From Hyphomonadaceae bacterium JAD_PAG50586_4 (lineage in GTDB: Bacteria; Pseudomonadota; Alphaproteobacteria; Caulobacterales; Aquidulcibacteraceae): a stretch of 64,000 bases of DNA. The position numbers and the translations under genes are program-made. The stretch is from positions 1,631,501 to 1,695,500 of the forward strand of contig CP096134.1 in the NCBI GenBank assembly GCA_023242925.1, given 5' to 3'. The notes under the pieces were generated by a model that made no database searches, was not told the origin of the DNA, and saw only the letters and a list, made by a program, of their open reading frames with translations. Positions 8,246 to 17,082 of the stretch are shown here, piece after piece (position 1 is the stretch's first letter; every line of letters starts with the position of its first letter).

Positions 8246-9583
8246 TCACGCCACCCAGTCGCGGCGCAGCGTCCGGGCTGACAACAGGAAGTGCAGCGCC
8301 GCCCACAGATACCCGCAAACCCCGATCATCATCGCCCAGCGCAGGCCGACTTCGACCGCGGCTGTGCATGAGGCGTTTGCGGTCAGCTCAGCGCAGGCCT
8401 CGGTGGTGAGCCCCGCGCTCGCCAGCTGCCCGTTGGCGAGGAAATCCGACAGCGCCCCAATCACCGGCGGGCCCATGCCGTACCCGATCAGGTTTACAAC
8501 GAAGAGCAGCACGGCGACGGCAGTGGCGCGCATGCGCGGCTCCACCACGCCCTGAGTGACGGCGTACATCGGGCCGAGATAAAAATAGTGGGTGATCGCC
8601 GCGACCATCAGTGCGGGCATCGCCAGCCAGATATTCGGCATCACAAAGGAGAGCAGATAGAGCGGCGTGGCGATAAAGAAGCCGAGCGCTGGCAGCCACG
8701 AGAGTGCGTTCGGGTGACGCTTCGAGATGCGGTCGGCCAGGAACCCGCTGGAGAAGGTGCCGATCGCGGCGCAAAGGCCGAGCACCACGCCGATGATCGT
8801 CGCTGCTTCAAACAGGGAGAAGCCGTGCGTGCGGATCATAAAGCTGGTGAGATACTGGCCAACGCCATAGCCAACGAAGCTCGCCAGCGCTGAACCAAAG
8901 GCCACGTGCCAGAAGGTCGGCTTCTTCGCCAGCGCGGCCACCGCCGAGACGAAGCTAGGTGCGTCGGCTTTTGCCGTCGCGCGTGGCGGTTCTTTCACCG
9001 TGAGCTTCACGATTACGGCGAGCAATACGCCCGGTACGCCCAACCAGATAAAGGCTTCGCGCCAGCCCACGTGCGTGGCGATCCAGCCGCCGCCGACGGC
9101 CGCTATCATCGAGCCAATCGGAATACCCAGCGCATAGATCGAGAGCGCCGATGCGCGGCGATCCGATGGGAAATAGTCCGAGATCACGGAATTTGCCGGC
9201 GGCGTGCAGCCCGCTTCACCGATCGAAACGCCAACGCGCGCCGCAAACAGTGTCGCGTAATTGACGGCAAAGCCGCATGCCGCGGTCATCGCGCTCCAAA
9301 CGCCAAGGCAGATCGCCAAGATCGTCATCCGATTGTGGCGCTCCGCAAAGCGCGCGATCGGGATGCCGAGCAAAGTGTAGAGGATCGCGAAGGCGGGTCC
9401 GCCAAGTAGGCCAAGCTCGAAATCACTGAGGCCAAATTCAGCCTTGATCGGCTCTTGGATGATGCCGATGACGACGCGGTCGATGAAGTTGAAGGTATAG
9501 ACCACCAACAAGGCGCCTAACACGTAGGCGCGGTAATTCTTGGTGCTATGCCCCTGAAAGGCCGGCGCAGTGGCGTCGGTCAT
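8246..9583 (-). CDS. MFS transporter, spinster-like
   Basis: A 445-residue integral membrane carrier of the major facilitator superfamily with about twelve hydrophobic segments. The start at 9581-9583 follows AGGAAGATAC; a start 75 bases further upstream has no such signal. Features include the TM1 motif FNFIDRVVIGII, the loop-2/3 motif GIPIARFAERHNR and the TM5 region IGEAGCTPPANSVISDYF, which resemble the spinster-like group that includes uncharacterised lipid or aromatic-acid carriers. The substrate cannot be told. It is followed by purB on the same strand with 31 bases between, but no functional link is obvious. Confidence 0.87.
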   Translation of the reverse strand: MTDATAPAFQGHSTKNYRAYVLGALLVVYTFNFIDRVVIGIIQEPIKAEFGLSDFELGLLGGPAFAILYTLLGIPIARFAERHNRMTILAICLGVWSAMTAACGFAVNYATLFAARVGVSIGEAGCTPPANSVISDYFPSDRRASALSIYALGIPIGSMIAAVGGGWIATHVGWREAFIWLGVPGVLLAVIVKLTVKEPPRATAKADAPSFVSAVAALAKKPTFWHVAFGSALASFVGYGVGQYLTSFMIRTHGFSLFEAATIIGVVLGLCAAIGTFSSGFLADRISKRHPNALSWLPALGFFIATPLYLLSFVMPNIWLAMPALMVAAITHYFYLGPMYAVTQGVVEPRMRATAVAVLLFVVNLIGYGMGPPVIGALSDFLANGQLASAGLTTEACAELTANASCTAAVEVGLRWAMMIGVCGYLWAALHFLLSARTLRRDWVA

Positions 9584-9677
9584 GTATCTTCCTCCCGCGT
9601 GGCGGGGCATTCGCCCTCGTTCCAAACAGCACTGTATGGGCTCGCGCCGGGCGGGCAAGCGCTGAATTGCTAAGCGG

Positions 9678-9965
9678 TTAGAGCAGGCCGAGCGGCTTGA
9701 AGCTGGAAACGCCGTTGCGGCCGATGACCAGGTGATCGTGCACGCACACGCCGATGGCTTGCGCTGGCGCCACGATTTCGCGTGTTATCGCTAAATCTGC
9801 AGCAGAGGGCTTTGGATCGCCGCTCGGGTGGTTGTGGACCAGGATCACCGACGCGGCCGAGAGAGGTGATCACGGTGCGCTTGACCAATTTCGCTTTTCG
9901 ACGCGCGCTCCATGATCGCCTGCGCGATCTTCAAATCTTGCGCGACGGAGGGCGCCGCGTCCCAC
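9678..9965 (-). pseudogene. radC: radC remnant (internally deleted, frameshifted)
   Basis: The 3' part encodes the RadC JAB/MPN+ metal site HNHPSGDPKPSAAD, then VHDHLVIGRNG and the normal end KPLGLL, stopping at 9678. Immediately upstream, in other frames, come LVKRTVITS (usually followed by about 60 residues before the metal-site motif) and AQDLKIAQAIMERAS from the helix-hairpin-helix region. So the roughly 60-residue block between these, and the N-terminal 70 or more residues, are absent, and at least two frame changes are needed. The remnant starts right after the map stop, which matches the map-radC order seen in relatives. This is more than a single-base error and I call it a degraded gene. 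Confidence 0.8.
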
Positions 9966-9971
9966 CATCGC

Positions 9972-10802
9972 TCAGGCCGTGAGCGCGTGGGGTTGGTCGA
10001 GTCCAGCGGGAGATTTTGTGAAGATCTCGATGCCGTCGTCGGTGACGCCAATGGAATGCTCGTATTGCGCGGAGAGCGACTTATCCTTCGTCACCGCCGT
10101 CCAGCCGTCGCCTAGTACTTTCACGGACGGCGAACCAAGATTGAGCATCGGCTCCACGGTGAAGAGCATGCCGGCGCGAATTTCCTCGCCTTGGCCTGGT
10201 TTGCCGAAATGCAGAATATTCGGCGCATCGTGGAAGACGCGCCCCAAACCGTGGCCGCAGAATTCGCGCACGATCGAGCAGCGTTCACTCTCGGCATAAG
10301 ATTGGATCGCGTGGCCAAGATCGCCAAGCTTCATGCCTGGCTTGATGATCGCTAGGCCCCGCATCAGTGCTTCATACGTGACATCCATCAGCCGCTGCGC
10401 TTTGCGCGGCACTTCGCCAACGCCGTACATGCGGCTTGTGTCGCCGTGCCAGCCGTCAACGATGACGGTGACGTCGATGTTGAGAATGTCGCCCGAGCGC
10501 AGTGCGCGGTCGCCCGGAATGCCGTGGCAGACGACGTGGTTGAGTGAGGTGCAGACGGTGTGGCGATAGCCGCGATAGCCGACGCAGGCCGGCAGCGCGC
10601 CATGATCGAGTACAAATTCGCGCGCGAGATCATCGATGCGGGCGGTGGCGACGCCGTCACGCACTTCGGCGACGAGCATGTCCAGGCACTCAGCGGCCAG
10701 GCGCCCAGCGGCGCGCATGCCCGCAAAAGCGGCGTCTCGGTCATAGAGTTTGATCTGGCCGATATTGCGCTCGGGCGCTTCGGCGGCGGCTACAAAAGTC
10801 AT
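9972..10802 (-). CDS. map: Methionine aminopeptidase
   Basis: Type I methionine aminopeptidase removes the initiator Met from new proteins in the cytoplasm. The 276-residue product has the metal ligands in order: Asp in NIDVTVIVDGWHGDTSR (two), His in CGHGLGRVFH, Glu in TVEPML and Glu in QYEHSIGV, plus the catalytic His in VVCHGIPG. The start at 10800-10802 has GGAGATCAG directly upstream; an in-frame ATG at 10826 is possible but lacks this. The radC remnant follows its stop by only a few bases. Confidence 0.96.
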   Translation of the reverse strand: MTFVAAAEAPERNIGQIKLYDRDAAFAGMRAAGRLAAECLDMLVAEVRDGVATARIDDLAREFVLDHGALPACVGYRGYRHTVCTSLNHVVCHGIPGDRALRSGDILNIDVTVIVDGWHGDTSRMYGVGEVPRKAQRLMDVTYEALMRGLAIIKPGMKLGDLGHAIQSYAESERCSIVREFCGHGLGRVFHDAPNILHFGKPGQGEEIRAGMLFTVEPMLNLGSPSVKVLGDGWTAVTKDKSLSAQYEHSIGVTDDGIEIFTKSPAGLDQPHALTA

Positions 10803-10922
10803 CTGATCTCCGGTCGGCGCGACCATAACATAGGCAGCCCAAAAAGCAGGCGATTGGGGGTGTTGGGACGGGACTTAACGTGGTGTCATGTTGCCGCGAG
10901 GACTGGGCGGGGAGATTCCCAT

Positions 10923-11373
10923 ATGTTGAAGAGGTTGGTTTTATTCGTTTTCTGCGTGGCCCTGGGCCTGGGTGGCGCCCGGCGGCGTTCGCGCAGAAGG
11001 GCGGCGGCGCTGTCGGCGGGGTGCAGACGATCACGATCCGCGTCTGCAATAACACCAATGACCCGGCCAACGTCTCGGTCTCCTACCAGCCGATGAACCA
11101 GAGCAATTTTTACAACCAAGGCTGGTTCACGGTGGCGCCCGCGCCTGCAGCGATCTGGCCGAGACCACGAACGGCTTTTTCTACGCTTACGCCGAGGTCG
11201 TGAATAACGGCACGCGGTTTTGGGGCGGCGATTTCCCGCTCTGTGTGATCTATCCGGGCCCGTTCAATTTCTGGAGCGACAATTCCAACACCTGCGCCAA
11301 CGGCCAAGACTTGCGCAATTTCGTGCAGATGCAGACGCAATCGTTCGGCGTCTACACCTGGAATTTGAACTGA
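10923..11373 (+). CDS. DUF1036-type exported protein, two frameshifts
   Basis: With two single-base repairs this reads as a 150-residue secreted protein. The signal peptide is MLKRLVLFVFCVALGLGG, ending near AFAQ. The first missing base is near 10980 (GCCCGG for GCCCCGG) and the second near 11140 (CCCGCGCC for CCCGGCGCC). The mature part has ITIRVCNNTNDPANVSVSY, GWFTVAP, then CSDLAETTNGFFYAYAEV and WGGDFPLCV, the Cys and aromatic pattern of DUF1036 proteins. GGGGAGA precedes the ATG. Function is unknown; homologues are periplasmic. The coding potential in all three pieces argues for sequence errors. Confidence 0.7.
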
Positions 11374-11377
11374 GCTC

Positions 11378-12754
11378 TTAGGCGGCTTGCGCGCCGGTGC
11401 GGCCGATCACGCGGTTGCGCCCGGCGCGTTTGGCTTCGTAAAGCGCCTCGTCTGCACGCTTGATCAGCGTGTCGGGCGTGTCGTCGCCGCGCTCGGCGCA
11501 TGAGACGCCAATTGACACCGTAATATCGAGCGGCATCGGCAGGCCTGGCACGCTAAACGGGCTTGAGCAGATGTGCCGGCGCAGACGCTCGGCGGCCAAG
11601 CAAGCGATGTCGCCTGCCGTACGCGGCATGATCACCACAAATTCCTCACCGCCCATACGGCACGCGAAATCGGAGGGCCGCGTATTGGTGGCGAGCCGCA
11701 CCGCGAACTCGCGCAACACCGCATCGCCCGCGTCGTGCCCATAGGTGTCGTTGCATTGTTTGAAGTGATCGATGTCGATTACCATGATCGACACTTGATC
11801 GCCGCCGCATTGGGCGCGCTGCAGGAGCGGGCCTAGCTGCGCATTCATGAAGCGGCGATTGTAGAGATTTGTGAGCTGGTCCGTGATCGCCAATTCTAGG
11901 CTTTGATCCAAGCGCGAGCGCAGCGCATCCATATAGCGCTTGCGGCGCATCAAAGTGCGCGCGCGGGCGATGATTTCGTCTTCGTCGATCGGGCGGGTGA
12001 TGATGTCGTGGGCGCCAAGCTCCAGCGCGCGCACGGCGCGTTTGCGATCATCGCAATCCACGATCGCCAGAATAGGCAAATGCCGCGTCGGCTCGCCTGA
12101 GCGCATGCGCGCGATCACGCGGAAGCCGTCAAAGCTCTTGGCCGCCACCGAAACGACCACAAGGTCGGGCGGGCCGGCATGAGCTTCTTCGCCCAGAAGG
12201 CTGACGCGATGCTCGATCCCAAGCGCGGCCTGCATAGCTCTGATCTGTGTTGCGTTGTCATCAACGAGCAGCACGTTGCCGGCGCTCAGACGCAATTGCT
12301 CAAGGGGATCGTGACGAAGTTCTTCGATCACGCCAAGTCGTCGGCCGTTGGCTTCGCGCAAGCGCAATTCGTCGGTGACGATCTTGAGGCTGAGCAAGCT
12401 CTTCACCCGCGCCATCAGCTGCACGTCGTCAATCGGCTTGGTCAGAAATTCTTCGGCGCCCGCTTGCAGGCCGCGCACCTTGTTGTCGCGGTCATCGAGC
12501 GTGGTGAGGATCACGACGGGGATATGCCGGGTCTCGGGCATCGCCTTGAGGCGACGGCAGGCTTCGTAGCCGTCAATGCCGCCAGGCATCATCACGTCGA
12601 GCAGGATGAGGTCAGGGCGCTCACGCTTGGCCAGCTGCACGGCTTCCTCGCCGCGCTGCGCCATCAGCACCTCGTAATAATCCGCCGTCAGCTTGGCTTC
12701 GAGCAAGCGTCGGTTGGCTTCCAGATCATCAACAACAAGGATGCGCGCGCTCAA
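11378..12754 (-). CDS. pleD: PleD diguanylate cyclase response regulator
   Basis: PleD makes cyclic di-GMP when phosphorylated and drives the swarmer-to-stalked transition in Caulobacter. The 458-residue protein has the full REC-REC-GGDEF layout: receiver 1 with Asp53 in LILLDVMMP and Lys in FLTKPID, a degenerate receiver 2 (about 155-275) and a GGDEF domain with active site MGGEEF. The allosteric product-binding I-site RxxD is present as RPSD just before it. It lies 9 bases downstream of divK on the same strand, the conserved divK-pleD operon. The start at 12752-12754 agrees with family length. Confidence 0.97.
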   Translation of the reverse strand: MSARILVVDDLEANRRLLEAKLTADYYEVLMAQRGEEAVQLAKRERPDLILLDVMMPGGIDGYEACRRLKAMPETRHIPVVILTTLDDRDNKVRGLQAGAEEFLTKPIDDVQLMARVKSLLSLKIVTDELRLREANGRRLGVIEELRHDPLEQLRLSAGNVLLVDDNATQIRAMQAALGIEHRVSLLGEEAHAGPPDLVVVSVAAKSFDGFRVIARMRSGEPTRHLPILAIVDCDDRKRAVRALELGAHDIITRPIDEDEIIARARTLMRRKRYMDALRSRLDQSLELAITDQLTNLYNRRFMNAQLGPLLQRAQCGGDQVSIMVIDIDHFKQCNDTYGHDAGDAVLREFAVRLATNTRPSDFACRMGGEEFVVIMPRTAGDIACLAAERLRRHICSSPFSVPGLPMPLDITVSIGVSCAERGDDTPDTLIKRADEALYEAKRAGRNRVIGRTGAQAA

Positions 12755-12763
12755 GCGTGCCTC

Positions 12764-13128
12764 CTAGCCGATGAACTTGCGGATGGTTTCGAGGAACGTC
12801 GTGACCGAGATCGGCTTGGAGAGGTAGGCGTCGCAGCCTGCGGCGAGGATCTTTGCTCGTCGCCGCGCATCGCAAACGCCGTCACCGCCACGACCGGGAT
12901 GTGCTTTAGCGTCTCGTCCTTCTTCAGCCGATCGGTGATTTCCAGGCCAGAGATTTCCGGCAGCTGGATATCCATGATGATGAGGTCGGGCTTGTGCTCG
13001 CGCGCGAGCGGCAAGGCTTGTCGTCCGTCTTTGGTTTTGACGGTGCGGTAGCCAAATGCTTCCAGCAGGTCGTTGAACAGCCTCATATTGAGCTCGCTGT
13101 CTTCGACGATGAGAACCGTTTTGGCCAT
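12764..13128 (-). CDS. divK: DivK single-domain response regulator, frameshifted
   Basis: DivK is the polarised receiver that controls the DivJ/PleC/DivL/CckA pathway and so CtrA activity. The product is about 121 residues: [20 protein letters not shown], phospho-acceptor Asp53 in [12 protein letters not shown], Thr in VAVTAFAM and the conserved Lys in YLSKPIS. One A appears missing near 12855 (minus strand GAGCAAAGATC, expected CAAAAGATC), after which [14 protein letters not shown] is in frame. DivK is essential in Caulobacter, so I read the break as a sequencing error. A CtrA-type box lies 110 bases upstream. Confidence 0.93.
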
Positions 13129-13237
13129 TTACCCGCTTCGCTTTCGCGGCCCCAAGAGCCCAGATAGGCTGAAGCTCGGCCTTATACCGCCGAGGCATTA
13201 ACAACCCATCGCAATACCAGCAATCTCGTCAGTATTG

Positions 13238-13252
13238 TTAAGAACACCTTAA
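13238..13252. promoter_or_regulatory. CtrA-type full binding site (TTAA-N7-TTAA)
   Basis: TTAAGAACACCTTAA is a perfect match to the CtrA full-site consensus. It lies 110 bases upstream of divK and 10 bases upstream of the ROK kinase start, where its right half merges with the AAGGA ribosome binding site. In Caulobacter divK is CtrA-activated, so control of divK is plausible; binding here would also overlay the kinase start region. Confidence 0.6.
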
Positions 13253-13262
13253 GGATTGCAGC

Positions 13263-14150
13263 ATGCGCCTAGGCGTGGATTTCGGCGGCACCAAGATCGA
13301 AGCTGCGCTGCTTGATTCCAATGGTGAAATCCTGGTGCGCCAGCGTGTGCCCAATCCTGGGAGCTATTCGGCGGCGGTGCAGGCCGTGGCCGATCTGGCG
13401 GCGCGAATCGAACAGGAAGCAGCCAAGCGCGCCGGTGTGGTGGGCGTGGCGATGCCTGGCTCGCTGTCCCCGGTCACCGGCATGATGCGCAACGCCAACT
13501 CGACTTGGCTCAACGGCAAACCGTTCTTGGAAGACTTGAAGGTCGCGCTCGCGCGGCCCGTACGCGTGGAGAATGACGCCAATTGTTTTGCCCTCTCCGA
13601 AGCGGTGGATGGTGCGGCTGCCGGCGGACGCGTCGTGTTCGGCGCCATCTTTGGTACGGGCTGCGGGGGCGGCGTTGTTGTGGATCGCAAGACCATCGAA
13701 GGCGTCAACGGTATCGGGGGCGAATGGGGGCACACGCCGCTGCCGTGGGCGCGCGCCGATGAGGCGCCGGTGCGCGATTGGTGTGGACGTTGGCAATGCT
13801 TGGAGCAATGGGTCTCCGGCACTGGCTTCAAGCGCTGGGCCGGCATGAGCGCGCGCGAGGCCGATGAAGCCGCCGCCGCGGGCGATGCCAAAGCCATCGT
13901 CGCGCTTGATCATTTGGCGGATAGGATCGCGCGCTGCCTGGCGGTCGTGATCGACATCATTGATCCCGACGTGATCGTGTTTGGCGGCGGGGTTTCCAAC
14001 GTCGAGCGCCTATATCCAAGCGTGCGCGGCAAGCTGCTCGCGCATGTGTTTTCGGACGTGGTGAAAACGAAAGTGGTCAAGAACATCCACGGCGACAGCT
14101 CAGGCGTGCGCGGCGCCGCTTGGCTGTTCACGCCGGAGGAAGCGGCCTGA
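13263..14150 (+). CDS. ROK family sugar kinase
   Basis: A 295-residue cytoplasmic ROK kinase, probably a fructokinase or glucokinase. It has the N-terminal phosphate loop GVDFGGTKIEAA, the substrate segment NANSTWLNG, the catalytic Asp in VRVENDANCFALSE and the GTGCGGGVV loop. The structural zinc motif is incomplete: GGEWGHTPLPW supplies the His but the following cluster reads DWCGRWQCLE, so the first Cys of the usual CxCGxxGCxE is missing. AAGGA precedes the ATG. dinB starts one base after its stop, suggesting a shared transcript. Confidence 0.9.
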   Translation: MRLGVDFGGTKIEAALLDSNGEILVRQRVPNPGSYSAAVQAVADLAARIEQEAAKRAGVVGVAMPGSLSPVTGMMRNANSTWLNGKPFLEDLKVALARPVRVENDANCFALSEAVDGAAAGGRVVFGAIFGTGCGGGVVVDRKTIEGVNGIGGEWGHTPLPWARADEAPVRDWCGRWQCLEQWVSGTGFKRWAGMSAREADEAAAAGDAKAIVALDHLADRIARCLAVVIDIIDPDVIVFGGGVSNVERLYPSVRGKLLAHVFSDVVKTKVVKNIHGDSSGVRGAAWLFTPEEAA

Positions 14151-14151
14151 G

Positions 14152-15416
14152 ATGATCCTCTGCCGCGCCTGCGCGTCGGAAACGCCAACGCTACGCTGCG
14201 CCAAGTGCGGTGAGGATCGAAGCGTTGAGCACGCCGAGCTTACCCAGCTCTCCATCGCCCACCTCGATTGCGACGCCTTCTACGCATCGATCGAAAAGCG
14301 CGATGATCCAAGCCTTGAGCCGCATCCGGTCATCGTCGGCGGCGGCAAACGTGGGGTCGTTTCCACCTGCTGCTACGTCGCACGCGCTTATGGCGTGCGC
14401 TCCGCCATGCCGATGTTTCAGGCGCTGAAGCTTTGCCCGCAAGCCAAGGTGGTGCATGGCGAGATGCGCAAATACGTCGAGGAAGGCCGCGTGATCCGCC
14501 GCATGATGGAGGATCTGACGCCGCAAGTGCAGCCGCTCTCGATCGATGAAGCCTTCATGGATCTAAGCGGCACCGAAGCGCTGCACGGCGGTCTGCCTGC
14601 GCAATCCTTGATCAAGCTACAGAACAGGATATGGGACGAACGCCGCCTTACGGTCTCGGTCGGGCTCAGCTTCAATAAGTTCCTCGCCAAGACAGCAAGC
14701 GATCTCGATAAACCGCGCGGCTTCTCCGTGATCGGTCGCGGTGAAGCGCTCGCCTTCCTCGAAAGCCGCTCCGTTTCCACGCTGCCCGGCGTCGGCCCCG
14801 CAGGCGCCACAGCACTCGAACGCAATGGCTTAAAAAGATCGGCGACATCCGTCTCCTCGGCACGCAACGCATGCGCTCGCTTTACGGCGATTGGGGCGCG
14901 CATCTGTTCGCCCTCTCGATGGCCGACGATCCGCGCGTCGTCGATCCGCACGGCGAACGCAAAAGCATCTCCTCCGAAACCACGTTCTTCGAGGACGTTT
15001 CAGATATCGAAGCGCTGGAAGACATGCTCTGGCCGCTCTGCGAGAAGGTCGCCGCCCGTTGCCGCGCCGCCGAAACCGCTGGCCGCACGCTGACGCTGAA
15101 GCTCAAGGACACGCGCTTCAAGATCATCACGCGCCGTCGCCAATTGCCGGAACCGACTTTGCTTGCGCACCGTATCTTCGAGATCGCGCGCGAGCTGCTC
15201 GCGGGCGACGCCGACGGCCGCACCAAATATCGGTTGATCGGCGTGGGCCTCTCTGATTTCAGCGACGCGGCTGGCGCCGACAAAGGCGACATGCTCGACA
15301 CCGAAACGCCCAAGCGCGCGGCGGCGGAAGCGGCGATCGCCAAAGCCCGCAGTAAGTTCGGCAAGGACGCGGTGCAGACCGGCCGGGCGCTCAAAGCGGA
15401 GTGGGATGACGAGTGA
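14152..15416 (+). CDS. dinB: DNA polymerase IV with N-terminal zinc ribbon, frameshifted
   Basis: This Y-family translesion polymerase is about 421 residues once a missing A near 14832 (GGCTTAAAAAGATC) is restored. The polymerase part has the catalytic Asp in HLDCDAFYASIEKRDDP, the acidic pair in SIDEAFMDLSG and the thumb HhH segment TLPGVGPAGATALERNG; after the break MRSLYGDWGAHLF and the little-finger domain follow. Two CxxC pairs (CRAC, CAKC) in the first 20 residues form a zinc-ribbon extension absent from E. coli DinB but known in alphaproteobacterial homologues. It starts one base after the ROK gene. Confidence 0.9.
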
Positions 15417-15461
15417 GCGCTGTGCCGCTAGTAGAGGTGCGACGCAACGAGGGAGCATCAG

Positions 15462-15923
15462 ATGGGCCGGGTTGACGCGCGCTTGCAGGAATTGGGCATC
15501 ACATTGCCGACGCCGCCGGCGCCGGTGGCCTCCTATGTGCCGTACGTCGTCTCCGGCAATCTGGTCTATGTCTCGGGCCAAGTCTCGGTCGACGCGACGG
15601 GCGGCATCAAGGGCAAGCTTGGCGACGCCATCGAGGTTGAGGAAGGCCAGGCGGCCGCGCGGCTTTGCGCGCTCAATCTGCTCGCGCAAGTCAAGGCCGC
15701 GTGCGACGGCGATCTCGATCGGGTCAAGCGCGTGGTGAAGCTGGGCGGCTTCGTCAACGTGACGGCGGATTTTACGCCAATCCCACAAGTCGTTAATGGG
15801 TGCTCGGACGTCATGGTCGCGGTGTTCGGCGATGCGGGCCGTCATGCGCGCGCCGCCGTCGGCGTCGCCAATCTACCACTGGATTTCGCAGTCGAAGTCG
15901 ATGGCGTTTTCGAACTAGAATAG
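15462..15923 (+). CDS. RidA/YjgF family protein
   Basis: A 153-residue member of the RidA family, whose founding member hydrolyses reactive enamine/imine intermediates such as 2-aminoacrylate. Visible hallmarks are GNLVYVSGQVSVDATGGIKG, a central helix QAAARLCALNLLAQVKA and the C-terminal GRHARAAVGVANLPLDFAVEV, which contains the conserved Arg that binds substrate carboxylate, here in HARAAVG. The form with an N-terminal RVDARLQELGITLP extension is the longer alphaproteobacterial subtype. The next gene starts five bases after its stop. Confidence 0.9.
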   Translation: MGRVDARLQELGITLPTPPAPVASYVPYVVSGNLVYVSGQVSVDATGGIKGKLGDAIEVEEGQAAARLCALNLLAQVKAACDGDLDRVKRVVKLGGFVNVTADFTPIPQVVNGCSDVMVAVFGDAGRHARAAVGVANLPLDFAVEVDGVFELE

Positions 15924-15927
15924 CCGC

Positions 15928-17082
15928 ATGGATGGAACGGAAGCGCTCACGATCTCCGTAATTGGCGACCTTGCCAATATTGAGCGCACTGCTTGGGATG
16001 CGCTGGCCAATCCTGCAGACGCGCCATTCGATCCGTTTCTCTCTTGGGATTTTCTGCAAGCGCTGGAAGAGAGCGGCTGCGCCACGGCCGCCAGCGGCTG
16101 GCAGCCCGCGCATCTGATCGCGCGAGAGGTTGGCGGCGCCATCGTCGGCGCCATGCCGCTCTACGCCAAGGACCATTCCTACGGCGAATACGTCTTCGAC
16201 CATGCCTGGGCCGACGCGATGCATCGCGCAGGCGGCAATTATTATCCGAAGCTCCAATGCGCCGTGCCGTTCACGCCTGTGCCTGGCCGCCGCATCTTCG
16301 CGAAGGATCAAGCGGTCCAAGCGGCGCTCGCGCAAGGCGCGATCGGATTAGCGCAACGCGCGGGAGGCTCATCCGTACACACGACGTTCGCGAGCGTAGA
16401 GCAATGCCAGCGCTTGGCGCCGCTGGGCTACCTCACCCGCGTGGGCCTGCAATATCATTGGTTCAATCACGATTATTCCAGCTTCGCCGACTTCCTCGCC
16501 GACCTCTCCTCGCAGAAGCGCAAGACGATCCGCCGCGAGCGCGAACGCGCGAGCGAAAGCGTGCGCATCAAGCGCCTCCAGGGCGATGACATCAAAGCCC
16601 ACGATTGGGACTTTTTCTTCCGCTGCTACATGGATACGGGCTCACGCAAATGGGGCTCGCCATATCTCAATCGCAAATTCTTCGATCTGCTCGGCGAACG
16701 CATGCGCGACAAGTGTGTGCTCTTCATCGCCGAGGCTGATGGGACGCCGATTGCCGCGGCGCTCAATCTGATCGGCGGCGAGGCGCTCTATGGCCGCTAT
16801 TGGGGGCGCATCGCGGACGTGCAATTCCTGCACTTCGAACTGTGCTATTACCAAGCCATCGACGTGGCGATCGAACTTAAGCTCCCGCGCGTCGAAGCCG
16901 GCGCGCAGGGCGATCACAAGTTGGCGCGCGGCTATGTGCCTGCGCCCACCTACAGTGCCCACTGGATCGCACATTCTGGTTTGCGCAGTGCGATCGCGCA
17001 TTATCTGGAGGCTGAAACGCCCGCGATCGTGAACGAGGCCGAAGTGTTGGCTGAGCACACGCCGTTCAAGAAGTCTGAGTAG
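15928..17082 (+). CDS. FemAB-like GNAT acyltransferase (DUF482)
   Basis: This 384-residue protein belongs to the FemAB-like/DUF482 group of the GNAT fold, thought to act on peptidoglycan-type or peptidyl substrates, although no reaction is established. It has a split two-GNAT layout: an N-terminal half with APFDPFLSWDFLQALEESGC, and a C-terminal half with SSQKRKTIRRERERA, YMDTGSRKWGSPYLNR and LPRVEAGAQGDHKLARGY, which are typical signature segments. No signal peptide or membrane segment is seen. It is probably in an operon with the RidA homologue and overlaps the convergent permease end by 17 bases. Confidence 0.85.
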   Translation: MDGTEALTISVIGDLANIERTAWDALANPADAPFDPFLSWDFLQALEESGCATAASGWQPAHLIAREVGGAIVGAMPLYAKDHSYGEYVFDHAWADAMHRAGGNYYPKLQCAVPFTPVPGRRIFAKDQAVQAALAQGAIGLAQRAGGSSVHTTFASVEQCQRLAPLGYLTRVGLQYHWFNHDYSSFADFLADLSSQKRKTIRRERERASESVRIKRLQGDDIKAHDWDFFFRCYMDTGSRKWGSPYLNRKFFDLLGERMRDKCVLFIAEADGTPIAAALNLIGGEALYGRYWGRIADVQFLHFELCYYQAIDVAIELKLPRVEAGAQGDHKLARGYVPAPTYSAHWIAHSGLRSAIAHYLEAETPAIVNEAEVLAEHTPFKKSE

